The position numbers and the translations under genes were made by a program. From Cordylochernes scorpioides (lineage: Eukaryota; Arthropoda; Arachnida; Pseudoscorpiones; Chernetidae): a stretch of DNA of 64,000 nt. The notes beneath the pieces are model-generated. The model saw nothing but the letters and a program-made list of their open reading frames with translations, was not told where the DNA came from and ran no database searches. The DNA is taken from positions 1,964,862 through 2,028,861 of the forward strand of contig CP092880.1 in the NCBI GenBank assembly GCA_030710605.1, given 5' to 3'. Shown piece after piece: positions 43,701 to 50,466 of this stretch. Each line of letters starts with the position of its first letter. The first letter of the stretch is position 1.

Positions 43701-44444
43701 AATTTTTTCAGCTCTGCGAAAGTTTTATCCTGCTCTGTTGCTTATTTCATTTCTTTTAGTCTTTTTGGTGAGACTGATAAAGTTTATGAGACTGATAAAG
43801 ATCCTGTCCACTGCACCATGTAATATGTTTTGTTTATGTTTATTATTAATGAAAGATATATTTTTATATAAAAGACTTATTTTATTTATCTTAAGTGAAC
43901 AATGTACAACATACTAATAATGTAAAGTTAGATGTATATTACATATTTATAAAAACAACAATGTTGGTTGATGGTCAAATATATTTAAACATATTATATT
44001 ATATTACATCGTGACATCTGACAATCTCTGACTGTCCCAGGCCAGCTGACCCAACACTTCAAGTCCCAGCTCACCCCCAAGAACAACGAAGGCTCTGTTG
44101 TCATTGTGGTTGGACAGACCTTCGAGAAACTGGTGTACAGCTCCAAGAAGGACACTCTGCTGGAGTTCTACGCCCCCTGGTGCGGCCCCTGCAGGGACCT
44201 GGAGCCCACCTACAACAAGGTGGCTAAGGCCTTCGCCCAGAATCCCAACTTCCAGGTGGCCAAGATCGACGCAGACTCCAACGACTATCCGCCCGAGTTC
44301 AACATCCGGGGATTTCCTCAGATCTTCTACGTGCCTGGCCGGAGCAAATCCCGCTCCATCGTGGAGTTCTCAGGGAACAGGACTTACGAAAACCTCGTCC
44401 AATTTGTTCAGGATCAGTTGGGGAGCAGGAAACAGGAGCTCTGA
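25747..44444 (+). CDS. PDIA4: Protein disulfide isomerase A4 / ERp72-like, 10 exons
   Basis: ER-lumen thiol oxidoreductase/chaperone. Summed exons from the ATG at 25762 make a frame of 626 codons plus stop, close to mammalian ERp72 (about 645). Order: signal peptide (exon 1), a0 domain with CVHC (exons 2-3), a domain with CEHC (exons 4-5), b (exons 6-7), b' (exons 8-9, ALPLVGHR and SVDFSHAHRT), a' with WCGPC and the cis-proline loop GFPQI (exon 10), C-terminal KQEL for KDEL-receptor retrieval. Exon joints keep one frame throughout, mostly phase 1. Oddities: none of the three sites is the usual CGHC, and the Trp before the first Cys is replaced by Thr and Lys in a0 and a. An in-frame ATG at 25747 would add five residues. 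Introns are filled with mobile DNA. Confidence 0.9.
25762..25855 (+). CDS. PDIA4: PDIA4 exon 1: signal peptide
   Basis: Encodes MVKILAATFIILVLSI followed by IKCSIAQNDLDDSFP: a basic residue, a hydrophobic core and a cleavable end near CSIA-Q. Donor GTATTG follows CCAG at 25855, phase 1, which fits exon 2 exactly. An alternative ATG in the same frame at 25747 is preceded by a stop at 25732. Confidence 0.75.
26860..27942. mobile_element. MITE-K copies, host of the Helitron
   Basis: Fragment at 26860-26915 and a full foldback from 26985 to 27302 resuming at 27910-27942. Arms AACACAAGGTAATAAGACCA; core GGTAACAACGCTGTTACC. Confidence 0.75.
27303..27909 (+). mobile_element. Non-autonomous Helitron with internal tandem repeats, PDIA4 intron 1
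   Basis: Starts TCTATATATATAATTGCC after host A and ends with hairpin CCCGGGCGTTGCCCGGG, then CCATTCGTCTAG before host T. It sits exactly between A and T of a MITE-K arm (GTGTTTA | TAATCTATAA). The interior holds about six copies of a 60-90-bp block (CAACCCTGTTATCAGC, CACCTGTCTATACAGACC). Confidence 0.85.
27973..28187. mobile_element. Possible TIR element
   Basis: TGGACGGGTTGGGTAGATTC and, in inverse, TGGACGGGCTGGGCGGAATC mark both ends. TTAA occurs next to the left end only, so a piggyBac assignment is not secure. Confidence 0.35.
28295..28450. mobile_element. MITE-K next to PDIA4 exon 2
   Basis: Foldback arms AATAAGACCAAATCTAGATA and GGTCTTATTACCTTGTGT around GTAACAGTGTTGTTACCATC. The right tip is truncated before the exon. 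Confidence 0.7.
28486..28606 (+). CDS. PDIA4: PDIA4 exon 2: start of a0 domain
   Basis: Encodes GEVLLEHQSASPSAVVELTE and on to VLVKFYSPT. Acceptor TGTGCAG ends at 28485, donor GTGAGT at 28607, phase 2. A MITE-K arm ends about 40 bp before the acceptor. Confidence 0.85.
28675..28740 (+). mobile_element. SINE-A head, 5' fragment
   Basis: GGGTCAGTGGAGG to TTGATAACTTTTTTCTGA. The tRNA-like head only; MITE-K sequence follows. Confidence 0.5.
28766..29125 (+). mobile_element. Helitron-like element carrying a tRNA-Gly sequence
   Basis: Inserted between A and T of a MITE-K arm (GGATTA | TAGATTATAA). The 5' end is TTCTATATACAGTTATGAG. The 3' end has the hairpin CCCGGGCATTTCCCGGG, then TCATTCGGCTAG at 29125 before host T. 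The interior holds a tRNA-Gly(GCC)-like sequence. A second copy with the same ends and tRNA lies at 56561-56825, so the tRNA belongs to the element. Confidence 0.7.
28908..28978 (+). tRNA. tRNA-Gly(GCC)-like sequence (probable pseudogene)
   Basis: GGTTCAGTGGTAGAATGCTC (A-box), GCCTGCCACGCGGGC (anticodon arm, GCC anticodon) and GGGTTCGATTCCCGG (T-arm, B-box), followed by GATGCA and a T-run that could stop Pol III. The 5' acceptor strand (TTTGCTT region) does not pair well with CGATGCA, so a mature functional tRNA is unlikely although the internal promoter looks intact. Confidence 0.7.
29436..29718. mobile_element. Foldback MITE (GGCATCTCCTTA family)
   Basis: Arms AAAAAGGCATCTCCTTAGCG and GAAGATGCCTTTTTC. 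Internal arms TATCAACTATTTGTTGATTT and its inverse. Another copy at 52112 and 53500 is split by later insertions. A 118-bp-family unit precedes it at 29270-29357. Confidence 0.65.
29815..30020. mobile_element. MITE-K with nested LINE tail
   Basis: Arms around AATAGTGTGTTCAATCAACACACTATT. A LINE 3' end (hairpin AGACCAGTGTGTCT, AATAAAGG, (TG)n) is inserted at about 29902-29965. The right tip lies about 40 bp before the PDIA4 exon 3 acceptor. Confidence 0.65.
30060..30265 (+). CDS. PDIA4: PDIA4 exon 3: a0 active site
   Basis: Begins with the active site CVHCK, right after the phase-2 junction, and continues APHFSNAARTLKK, KVDCTVEEDLANRFAIRGYP (cis-Pro GYPT) to GPRTYQ. Donor GTAACA, phase 1. Pro before T in GYPTLHF is the conserved cis-proline. 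Confidence 0.9.
30296..30608 (+). mobile_element. SINE-A, full length, PDIA4 intron 3
   Basis: tRNA-like head GGGGTCAGTGGAAGG with B-box GGTTTGATTCC, a CACTTTTTTCTG joint, the body with CACATGTGTAGACATGTG and CCATGATTATCATGG, and an AGGGATAA plus A-run tail. The head most resembles tRNA-Glu (TTTTC loop), an inference from similarity only. Confidence 0.85.
30890..31615 (+). repeat. P2 pogo-like element tandem array, PDIA4 intron 3
   Basis: About eight head-to-tail units of roughly 90-97 bp: GCAGCTCTCCAGTGAAAGGA, CACCTCTCCTTAAAGGACAC, GGTAGTTCTACTGTA. It is the reverse complement of the array at 37885-39590. Confidence 0.85.
31662..31800 (+). CDS. PDIA4: PDIA4 exon 4: linker and start of a domain
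   Basis: Encodes MVAYMREKAAPDWKPPQSAV, NLTHSNMQEFLSTTKLSLVM and FYSPK. PDW-PP and LT..N match ERp72 between a0 and a. Donor GTGAGT at 31801, phase 2. Confidence 0.9.
31858..32057 (+). CDS. PDIA4: PDIA4 exon 5: a active site
   Basis: Follows a 57-bp intron (31801-31857). Starts with CEHCK, then LLMPTFEKAALTLKTEGISL, AKVDGTVEDKLATKYNVTAW, PTLLVFRKEKPYKYRGGREH. Donor GTAATT, phase 1. Confidence 0.9.
32225..32352 (+). mobile_element. SINE-A 3' part, PDIA4 intron 5
   Basis: CTGCTTTTCACATATGTAGA through ACCATGATTATCATGG to AGGGATAAGC plus A-run. Confidence 0.75.
32600..33090. mobile_element. Long-TIR MITE, PDIA4 intron 5
   Basis: Arms of about 160 nt: AGAAGCAATTGGCGCTTCTC through GGTCGGTGACAAAGCCACAA to GCGTCCACCTAGAG, returning in inverse at 32930-33085. 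The centre has CCATGGTTTCGGGCTAATGG. A shorter relative lies at 36535-36765. Confidence 0.7.
33160..33725 (-). pseudogene. LINE 3' end: RNase H and zinc-knuckle remnant
   Basis: Minus translation: WLPAHVGIPGNELADSLTKA is a typical RNase H C-terminal motif of LINEs. After a frameshift near 33400 comes CTKCQPATPRHIIDCI (C-C-H-C knuckle) and INKLYKLDTLI, then the AAGAAAGAAGAAG-type tail. Confidence 0.75.
33890..33990 (-). mobile_element. 118-bp-family unit, solitary
   Basis: One unit (TTGTACCTTTCAACATGTAT, GAAGACATACAAGATAAC) of the family arrayed at 2248-6414. Confidence 0.6.
34000..34110. mobile_element. MITE-K, short hairpin
   Basis: Arms AACACAAGGTAATAAGAAC and ATTACCTTGTGTT around a short centre AATAGTGTGTTTATTTATTT. 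Confidence 0.65.
34301..34453 (+). CDS. PDIA4: PDIA4 exon 6: b domain, first part
   Basis: Encodes GLVAYMQEQAKPPTKRTSSL, KPIFTAIKFQPSIYGYFSS, NESAFYKEYLEAG. Aligns with ERp72 after the a domain. Acceptor GTGCAG, donor GTGGGT, phase 1. Confidence 0.85.
34560..34725 (+). mobile_element. LINE 3' end (GGGGATAAGAAACAACAA tail family)
   Basis: Translation CLRCTKRDLWERLLLINKQL, stop, then GGGGATAAGAAACAACAA. Family also at 41340-41518, 41830-42020 (-), 54105-54240 and 63690-63805. Confidence 0.65.
34905..35355. mobile_element. MITE-K (AAGACCTAATCC subfamily)
   Basis: Tip GATAAAGCACAATTTGG at the left; arms AATAAGACCTAATCC and GGATTAGGTCTTATT. The centre includes GATGATGGTGACAATGCTGT. Confidence 0.7.
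35565..35742 (+). mobile_element. Solo LTR (TGTAACAAAG family)
   Basis: TGTAACAAAG to CCACATGGCA, flanked by ATAT on both sides. Reverse-complement relative of the LTRs at 16342-17068; another solo copy at 49710-49885. Confidence 0.55.
35990..36525. mobile_element. CTACTGTCCTTACTGC-family MITEs with a nested dispersed repeat
   Basis: Repeated words CTACTGTCCTTACTGCRATG and GAGGGCTTGACTCATCAG, in direct and inverse order. A copy of the 17650-18020 repeat is inserted at 36068-36250. Confidence 0.5.
36535..36765. mobile_element. Long-TIR MITE, short copy
   Basis: Arms GGGTCGCCTCTCCCGTCAAA and TTTTGACAGGAGAGGCGAC. The inner arm matches 32600-33090. Confidence 0.65.
37073..37398 (+). mobile_element. 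SINE-A, full length with 13-bp TSD
   Basis: Flanked by AAGACTGGGAGCA at 37060-37072 and 37399-37411, inside a copy of the 17650-18020 repeat. It has the full head (B-box GGTTCAATTCC), body and A-tail and is the best reference copy of the family here. Confidence 0.9.
37704..37856 (+). CDS. PDIA4: PDIA4 exon 7: b domain, second part
   Basis: Encodes GSVGAAMERRNKFVFLHQFA, GSPGEEEKISLYQCEKYYSN, YEPQVFHLRPV. YEP matches the conserved spot in ERp72. Acceptor TAGAG and donor GTACTC keep frame; an alternative donor at 37853 (GTAGGT) pairs with acceptor 42261 and drops five residues. Confidence 0.75.
   Translation, partial: EVWVQPWRGGTSLSSCTSLPAARGKKRRSLSTNVRSTTAITSPRSSISGL
37885..39590 (-). repeat. 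P2 pogo-like element tandem array, PDIA4 intron 7
   Basis: About 18 head-to-tail units. The later ones (38860-39480) are nearly identical with an exact 91-bp period (GTAGAACTACCTCCCTGTAA, AGGACAACACCTAGTTACAG). Orientation is opposite to the array at 30890-31615. Confidence 0.9.
39591..40480. other. Intronic, no recognised element
   Basis: Richer in GC than its surroundings, with a 93-codon minus frame (40036-39755) of unknown nature. Not a PDIA4 exon. Confidence 0.35.
40481..40951 (+). mobile_element. MITE-K fragment and LINE 3' end
   Basis: 40481-40610 is a MITE-K return arm. 40700-40951 ends with GGGTCAGTGACCCTAAATAA, AGGC and (GTT)n, a LINE 3' tail. Confidence 0.55.
41085..41280. mobile_element. 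MITE-K
   Basis: Arms ACACAAGGTAATAAGACCAA and TTGGTCTTATTGCCTTGTGT; centre AACAGCATTGTCACCATCAT. Confidence 0.65.
41340..42020. mobile_element. Two LINE 3' ends in inverted orientation
   Basis: 41340-41518 (+) translates CPKCSLAPAAPEHILACIRC, TKQDLWERPLLIIKQL, stop, tail GGGGATAAGAAACAACAAC. 41830-42020 (-) is a second copy facing it. C-C-H-C is the LINE zinc knuckle. Confidence 0.7.
42024..42167. mobile_element. P1 pogo-like MITE
   Basis: TIR AGTTAAACCTGTCTATAGCG and inverse ...CAGGTTTAACTG before TA. Contains TAGTACGATGCGATTTACAT. Confidence 0.7.
42251..42424 (+). CDS. PDIA4: PDIA4 exon 8: b' domain, first part
   Basis: Encodes ICQELGNKTKEDILNFWDKH, ALPLVGHRTQNTTWLYRNRY, PLLVVYFSVDFSHAHRT. 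ALPLVGHR and VDFS are hallmark ERp72 b' strings. The start is either 42251 (with donor 37857) or 42262 (with donor 37853). Confidence 0.85.
42620..43017. mobile_element. P2 unit and three 118-bp-family units
   Basis: 42620-42745 is P2 (-). 42765-43017 holds the 118-bp family (+), ending GTCCATGAGTGTA like the TIR tip at 6414. Confidence 0.65.
43260..43496 (+). CDS. PDIA4: PDIA4 exon 9: b' domain, second part
   Basis: Encodes TQIIRGKVVEVAKKYPKITF, AIADETEYAEELRSLDLDDS, GEDVNAAYFKGPKERYRMEP, TDEDLAESLQTFVKDIQS. FAIADE and SGEDVNAA are conserved in PDIA4. Acceptor TGTGCAG, donor GTGAGT, phase 1. Confidence 0.92.
43516..44008. mobile_element. TIR element filling PDIA4 intron 9
   Basis: Inverted tips of about 47 bp: AATATAATATGTTTAAATAT, ATTTGACCATCGACCAACAT, returning at 43958-44006. 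The element takes up about 490 of the intron's 544 bp. Confidence 0.6.
44041..44444 (+). CDS. PDIA4: PDIA4 exon 10: a' domain and KQEL end
   Basis: Encodes QLTQHFKSQLTPKNNEGSVV, IVVGQTFEKLVYSSKKDTLL, EFYAPWCGPCRDLEPTYNKV, and the cis-Pro loop RGFPQIFYVPG, ending LGSRKQEL and TGA at 44442-44444. WCGPC is the thioredoxin-type site rather than CGHC of PDIs. Confidence 0.95.
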
Positions 44445-44784
44445 CAGTAAATTGCTGTCATCCATTTCTTGGTTTGGTTCTTAGTAGGGTTGGCTGGCTG
44501 GGTGTTGGTGTTATAATGCTTTATAAAGTCCATTCTGTGTGTCATCTCTGGCTACAACAAGAATTGCTTAATTTTCAGAATCTTGGAATTCTGAGAGACA
44601 TCCGCTAATTCCACACTCACATCACCTGGTTAAAACCTTCTCTTCTCCATGTCTCCATGATGGGAGCTGCTGTCGTAGATTGGCTATCCACCACATGACA
44701 TTCAGACTTTGTCCCCCACCTTCTTTTGCCGATGTCATAACCTTAGTTAAAACAATTGACATTTTAAAAAACTGAGACTTTTAT
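44445..44784. other. Presumed PDIA4 3' UTR
   Basis: Directly follows the stop. No clear AATAAA before the MITE-K at 44785; one occurs inside that MITE at about 44872. Confidence 0.35.
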
Positions 44785-45025
44785 AATACAAGAAAATAAG
44801 ACCTAATCCAAATAATTTATTAATGTGTGACATTTCAGCAACAGCATTGTCTCACCATCATCAGACAAAAGAATAAAATGATTAATTATTAAATAAAATT
44901 TAATTCTTTTATCTGATGATGATGATGACAATGCTGTTGCCGAAATGTCACACATTATTAATTTATTTGGATTAGGTCTTTATATTCTTGTATTATAATC
45001 TATAATCCAAATTGTACTTTATCAT
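44785..45025. mobile_element. MITE-K (AAGACCTAATCC subfamily)
   Basis: Arms AAGAAAATAAGACCTAATCC and GGATTAGGTCTTTATATTCT; centre with ATCATCAGACAAAAG in inverse pairs. Confidence 0.7.
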
Positions 45026-45734
45026 GAGACTTTTATAATTAGAGATTCCCAAGAGAGAACCATAACCTAAAAACATGGATAAATCCGGTTTCTCTTGGAG
45101 ATGGTCTCTTATAAGACTCTTGAATCGATTGAAATACTTCATGACTTGGCCTGACTCTCATAAGTGACCCAGGAGACTCCTTGTTTAACCATGGGCTCTC
45201 ATGGGAGACTTACTCTATGATGGCACCAAGGTTCCATTGTAAGGTATATCTCAACACGCAATTATCCAAATTGTGGATATGGCGTGTCTCTCCCAACTGT
45301 TAAATAAATAATAAGGTATATCTCAAATCCTCTCAAACATGTGTTAATATCAAAACTATTGGAGATATCTTGGAAGTTGATAGTTAGATGGGTTGGTGTC
45401 ATTTCCACTCATGGATAAAACTTAAGGAAGTTGAATGTATTTGATGTCATCTTTTTTTTTTTTTTTTTAAGGAGACAAAGGTTGTTCACACTTGGTTGTG
45501 AATGATGTTTCAGTATTGTTTTTGAAACATCACAATTTATTGGTCATGTTGTTAACTTATGTTTCTAATCTACAATCCAAATTGTACCTTATCAACAATA
45601 TATTTTTTTGAAACACTGCCATATGTTTATATAAAATTTTGTAAAAAATATATATATTTTCATTTTTATAAAAATTTGTGTTTTTTTCTATGAATTTACT
45701 GCATTTTTACCTGAATTGTTACATTCTCCTGTTA

Positions 45735-46855
45735 TAAACACAAGGTAATAAGACCAAATCCAAATAAATAAATAGTGTGTGACGTTTCAGTAACAGCATT
45801 GTTACCATTTTCAGACAAAAGTACTGAGTGAGAAAAAATATCACAGCATGTTCTTAAATAGTTACTGTTATCAGGTGTTGTGATAATACAATAAAACATG
45901 CTGTAATATTAACACAAGGTAATAAGACCAAATCCAAATAAATAAATAGTATGTGACGTTTCGATAACAGCGCTGTTACCAAAATGTCACACACTATTTA
46001 TTTATTTAGATTTGGTCTTTATTTGTGCTTATAATGTATAATCCAAATTGTGCCTTATCATGCTGTGATATTTTTTCTCATTCAGTACTTTTGTCTGAAG
46101 ATGGTAACAGCCTTGTTACTGAAACGTCACACACTATTTATTTATTTGGATTTGGTCTTTATTTGTGCTTATAATGTATAATCCAAATTGTGCCTTATCA
46201 TGCTGTGATATTTTTTCTCATTCAGTACTTTTGTCTGAAGATGGTAACAGCCTTGTTACTGAAATGTCACACACTATTTATTTATTTGGATTTGGTCTTT
46301 ATTTGTGCTTATAATGTATAATCCAAATTGTGCCTTATCATGCTGTGATATTTTTTCTCATTCAGTACTTTTGTCTGAAGATGGTAACAGCCTTGTTACT
46401 GAAATGTCACACACTATTTATTTATTTGGGTTTGGTCTTTTTTTTTTTGCTAATCCCTAGTACACGTGGTACAGGCCCTGATAATCATGGTGGGTAGTTA
46501 GCGACTGCTTTTACTGTAAGTGCACCACATGTCTACACATGTGAAAAGCAGTTCGACTTTGCACTTACAAATGTGCCAGAGCCCTGTTTGTTTACTTGCA
46601 CTCGCTGGTGGGGTTGGACTTTTACAAGAATCAGGGGCCATTGGAGCATTTTTTTTTTAATCGGAAAAAAGTGCCTAATGCGGGAATCAAACCTGGGTCA
46701 TAGCGGTCGAAAACCAACGGTTTAGACCATCCTTCCATCGACCCCGTTTTGTCTTATTACCTTGTGTATATAATTGTGCCTTATCACTACCCTGTTGTAT
46801 AAAACCACAGTTTTAATAAACCTGACAATTTGATGACTTTGCTGTGACTGTTGGT
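45735..46855. mobile_element. MITE-K cluster with 140-bp triplication and nested SINE-A
   Basis: Left arms at 45740-45800 and 45910-45965. From 46015 the return arm, with the spacer TGCTGTGATATTTTTTCTCA, is repeated three times with an exact 140-bp period (ATTTGTGCTT at 46021, 46161, 46301). The last arm is split by SINE-A. Confidence 0.75.
46439..46746 (-). mobile_element. SINE-A in a MITE-K arm
   Basis: Full-length minus copy, flanked by imperfect TTTGGTCTT / TTTTGTCTT. The head at 46675-46746 has the B-box in reverse (GGAATCAAACC). Confidence 0.8.
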
Positions 46856-46857
46856 CA

Positions 46858-46957
46858 NNNNNNNNNNNNNNNNNNNNNNNNNNNNNNNNNNNNNNNNNNN
46901 NNNNNNNNNNNNNNNNNNNNNNNNNNNNNNNNNNNNNNNNNNNNNNNNNNNNNNNNN
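46858..46957. other. Assembly gap, 100 N
   Basis: Exactly 100 N, the usual placeholder for a gap of unknown size. Confidence 1.
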
Positions 46958-47114
46958 TGAAGAAACAGCAGAAGTGGAGACAACACCACGTACTGGAAGT
47001 ACACACAGTGGTCTTTAATTCAACTCAGAATTATTCTCTTCAGTTAGGGAATGCTTTTATCTTAACACTTACAAAGTCAGCCTGAATTACAAGGTGATCC
47101 ATTGAATACATATA

Positions 47115-47291
47115 CAGTTAAACCTGTCTATAGCGCCCCCTCTTGAGACTCACCAAAATAGGGTGCTATAGAGAGGGTGTTCTATAGACGGGTCACTTTT
47201 AATGTAAAATGTTTACATTTTAATGTTTAAAATTGGGCGCTATAGAGAGGAAGGCATTATTTAGAGGGGGCGTTATAGACAGGTTTAACTG
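47115..47291. mobile_element. P1 pogo-like MITE
   Basis: CAGTTAAACCTGTCTATAGC to ...CAGGTTTAACTG, TA on both sides (47113-47114, 47292-47293). Confidence 0.8.
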
Positions 47292-47465
47292 TATATTAAA
47301 AATGGCTTACCTGTATCTTTGAAAGAAAACCAAAATATTTCGAGGAATTTTCCTCTATTTTTTATTGTTTTTTTTTTTATAAAAGAGAAAGCAATCCCTT
47401 GGAATATTTAAAGAAAAAATCTTCTACAGAGCCAGGTACACCTTTTTTTCAAATATAAATATACT

Positions 47466-47975
47466 TACAGAGCATTAAAGCATGAATGTTTTTTTTTACA
47501 CATAAAACAAACTTCTACTGTCCTTACTACAATGAAAAAATATTGAGAGGGCTTGACTCATCCTTGGTGAACCCTCCCAGTGGTTTTACCAATTTAATCC
47601 ACCAGACCGCTTCTCTTAGAGCTCTAATACTGTATTGGATCATTCTGCTTATATATGTTACACTGAAGGGTGGAATCTTAGAAATGGTATTTAAGCAAAC
47701 TATGGACATAAGCTTTAGGGACAGTAGAATTACATATAAATATTTGTATCGAGCAATGCTCTTCCACAAACAATAAGGACAAGGCCAGTTTGGTATAAAT
47801 TGATTAGAAAGCAATAATGCACCATCTATATATAAGATATTAAAGCACGAGTGGGAGGGTTCACCACTGATGAGCCAAGCCCTCCCAATACATTTTTCAT
47901 TACAGTAAGGACTGTAGAAGTTTATTTTATGTGTAAAAGTAACATTCGTTCTTTAATGCTTTCATTTATTATACA
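47466..47975. mobile_element. CTACTGTCCTTACTRC-family MITE, complete foldback
   Basis: Left arm ATTAAAGCATGAATG, CTTCTACTGTCCTTACTACA, GAGGGCTTGACTCATC. The right arm returns in inverse to TTCGTTCTTTAATGCTTTCA. Solo LTRs and fragments elsewhere interrupt relatives. Confidence 0.65.
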
Positions 47976-47977
47976 AT

Positions 47978-48300
47978 AGAACCTCCCTGTAAAGGACAAC
48001 ACCTAATTACAGAGCCAAAGTGTCTTTTAGGGAGAGTTTTCTTACTGGAGAGTTGCTTCAGTAGAACTACCTCTCTGTAAAGGACATCTAATTGCAGACC
48101 CAAAGTGTTCTTTAGGGAAAGGTATCCTCTTACCAGAGAGTTACTAAAAAGTAAAAATGGTAATTTAGCAAATGAAAACTGTCCTTTGTAGAGAGGTGTT
48201 ATCTTACTGGAGAGTTTCTAAACAGTAAAAATGGTCATTTTGCAAATGAAAACTGTCCTTTAGCATTAGTGTCCTCTCATGGAGGTTGTTCTGTATATAG
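47978..48300 (-). repeat. P2 pogo-like units, about three
   Basis: AGAACCTCCCTGTAAAGGAC and successive units of about 90-110 bp, the last diverged. Confidence 0.65.
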
Positions 48301-48554
48301 ATGGTGTGTAATACCTTGTAATACCTACAAAGTCAGTCAGTTAAAACAGGTCAACCACCACAGGTACTCAGCCAACCAGGTAGAGAGGTGTTCCTAGAGT
48401 TAGTTGTGTCTGTGGATTATTGTAGGATTTAGAAGGAGATCCAGGTTGTGTTAGAGTGAGGAAATACAACTTTATTGGTGAGTGTCAGTCTCACTTATTA
48501 CATTCAACATTATGTGTAGTTGGTTAGAGTTATATATGAAATTTAACAAAAAAA

Positions 48555-48920
48555 TACAAGAAAATAAGACCTAATCCAAATTGCACCAAATGTCAGGATT
48601 CTTCAGCGAGCCCAGAACACATCATGCAATGTATCAGGCATGGCCGAACAGACATCTACACCGACCCAGCTGTGGTCATCGAGACGATAAAGAGGCCTTC
48701 AGGATCTGGTCCAGACCTGGGACAAGAAAAAAATGAATAAAAATAATTTAATAGTGTGTGACGTTTCGGTAACAGCATTGTTACCATCATCATACCATCA
48801 TTCAGCACTTTTGTCTGAAGATGGTAACAACGCTGTTACCGAAACATCATGCACTATTAAATTTTTTAGATTAGGTCTTATTTTCTTGTATTTATAATCC
48901 AAATTTTGCTTTATCATTCA
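48555..48920. mobile_element. MITE-K interrupted by a LINE C-terminal fragment
   Basis: The left arm stops after AAGACCTAATCCAAA and resumes at TAATTTAATAGTGTGTGACG. Between them, 48578-48738 translates CTKCQDSSASPEHIMQCIRH (LINE zinc knuckle) and ends A-rich. Confidence 0.7.
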
Positions 48921-48974
48921 ACACAAAAGTTTATAACTAATACAATAGAACCCCCTTTATAATACCAACTTAGT

Positions 48975-49165
48975 TATAAACACAAGGTAATAAAACCAAA
49001 TAAATAGTGTGTGAAGTTTCTGTAACAGCATTGTTACCATCTTCAGACAAAAGTGCTGAATGATGGAATGAAGATGGTAACAACGCTGTTACCAAAATAT
49101 CACACACTATTTGGATTAGGTCTTATTACCTTGTGTTTATAATCTATAATTCAAATTGTGCCAAA
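48975..49165. mobile_element. MITE-K
   Basis: Arms AACACAAGGTAATAAAACCA and GGTCTTATTACCTTGTGTTT. Confidence 0.65.
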
Positions 49166-49374
49166 ATAGATGATGAAAACTGTCCTTTATAGAGAGGTGT
49201 CTGTTATGTGTTCACTAAGCAAGTATTCAATAACACACACTAGTTAATAACATTAATATATTATTTATTACCAACACATATTTTACAATGTAATCAATTA
49301 GAAACAAGATTGAATTGGCTTATATTCACAGCACATTGGTCAAAAAATATTAAATATATATTACAGTAAATCTC

Positions 49375-49605
49375 TGGATGATGAATTACTGATTGTTAGA
49401 TACTTTAAGTTCTGCACAGAAGCTGGGCGCATGAGAAAGAATGCAGGGCAAAGGATACTGGAGGATGACCTATCTGTAAATAGGTAACTGAATGTGAGAC
49501 AAACTTTATTTTGTTGTAAATGTTTCCTCTTCCCTCTCCTCTTGTTGATGGCGAATCCTATATGGGGCGGAATGCCCTAAATAAAGGCTTTTGTTGTTGT
49601 TGTTA
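49375..49605 (+). mobile_element. LINE 3' end
   Basis: Translation LLRYFKFCTEAGRMRKNAGQ, stop, then the hairpin GGGCGGAATGCCC with TAAATAAAGGC and (GTT)n. Confidence 0.6.
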
Positions 49606-49709
49606 TATTACAGTAAATCAAATTTATAAATTAAATTGCCATCTATCTATAAAATTTGTAACAAATAATTTACTGTGTTTCTTTTCAATAATATCATCAA
49701 ATATTATAT

Positions 49710-49885
49710 TGTAACAAAGAATTTATTATTTTTATTAACAGAGTGGTCATTTTTATGTTTATATTTTGCTACTCTGTAAATTTCCTTCATGGCTTATCTT
49801 TTGTTTACCATTCATAGTTTGTTCTTCCCTGAAATAAATTGTTGTCTCCTCCTGAAGTTGGTCTTCCTTAATTTTCCACGTGGCA
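49710..49885 (+). mobile_element. Solo LTR (TGTAACAAAG family)
   Basis: TGTAACAAAGAATTTATTAT to CCACGTGGCA. Aligns along its length with 35565-35742. Confidence 0.5.
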
Positions 49886-50290
49886 CTATCTCTAGACCTT
49901 ACTGAATTATCTAAGCTATTGCAGTAAGGTCTATAGATATGCTATTATTGAAAAGAAACACAGTAAATTCATTTGTTACAAATTTGATATATGTATTACA
50001 GTGTTGTGTCCTCACATGGAAGTTCCATTGTTACCTTACAATACTCCAAATTGTTCCTGTGTTGAACAAATTGTTTGACCCAGGATAAGGTACAGTTTGG
50101 TTTACTCTCTTATGGACAAAACTTAAGGAAGTTGCATATTTTAAGTATAAACCTCTCCTTATTTGCTTATATAACGGCAGATTTCCTATACATGGAAATT
50201 TAAATGTTCTCCTTTAAAAAATATATATGAAAAAAAGCATATGTGCTCGTGGTCAGGATATGCCTTCTTTATTTTTAATATAAATATTTA

Positions 50291-50466
50291 CAGTTAAACC
50301 TGTCTATAGCGCCCCCTCTTGGGAATCACCAAAATAGCATGCTATAGAGAGGGGGTGCTATAGACAGGTCACTTTTAATGTAAATCCCATCGTACTACGT
50401 ATTTAAAATTGGGCGCTATAGAGAGGGAGGCGCTATTTAGAGGGGGTGCTATAGACAGGTTTAAAT
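50291..50466. mobile_element. P1 pogo-like MITE
   Basis: CAGTTAAACCTGTCTATAGC after TA. The right tip is degenerate (CAGGTTTAAATA). Confidence 0.7.

Noticed and set aside
28486-44444. PDIA5/PDIR or PDIA3 as identity
   Set aside because: The b and b' strings (ALPLVGHR, FAIADE, SGEDVNAA) and three catalytic-type domains in a0-a-b-b'-a' order match PDIA4.
46722-47006. Frame across the N run
   Set aside because: It spans an assembly gap and repeat sequence; meaningless.
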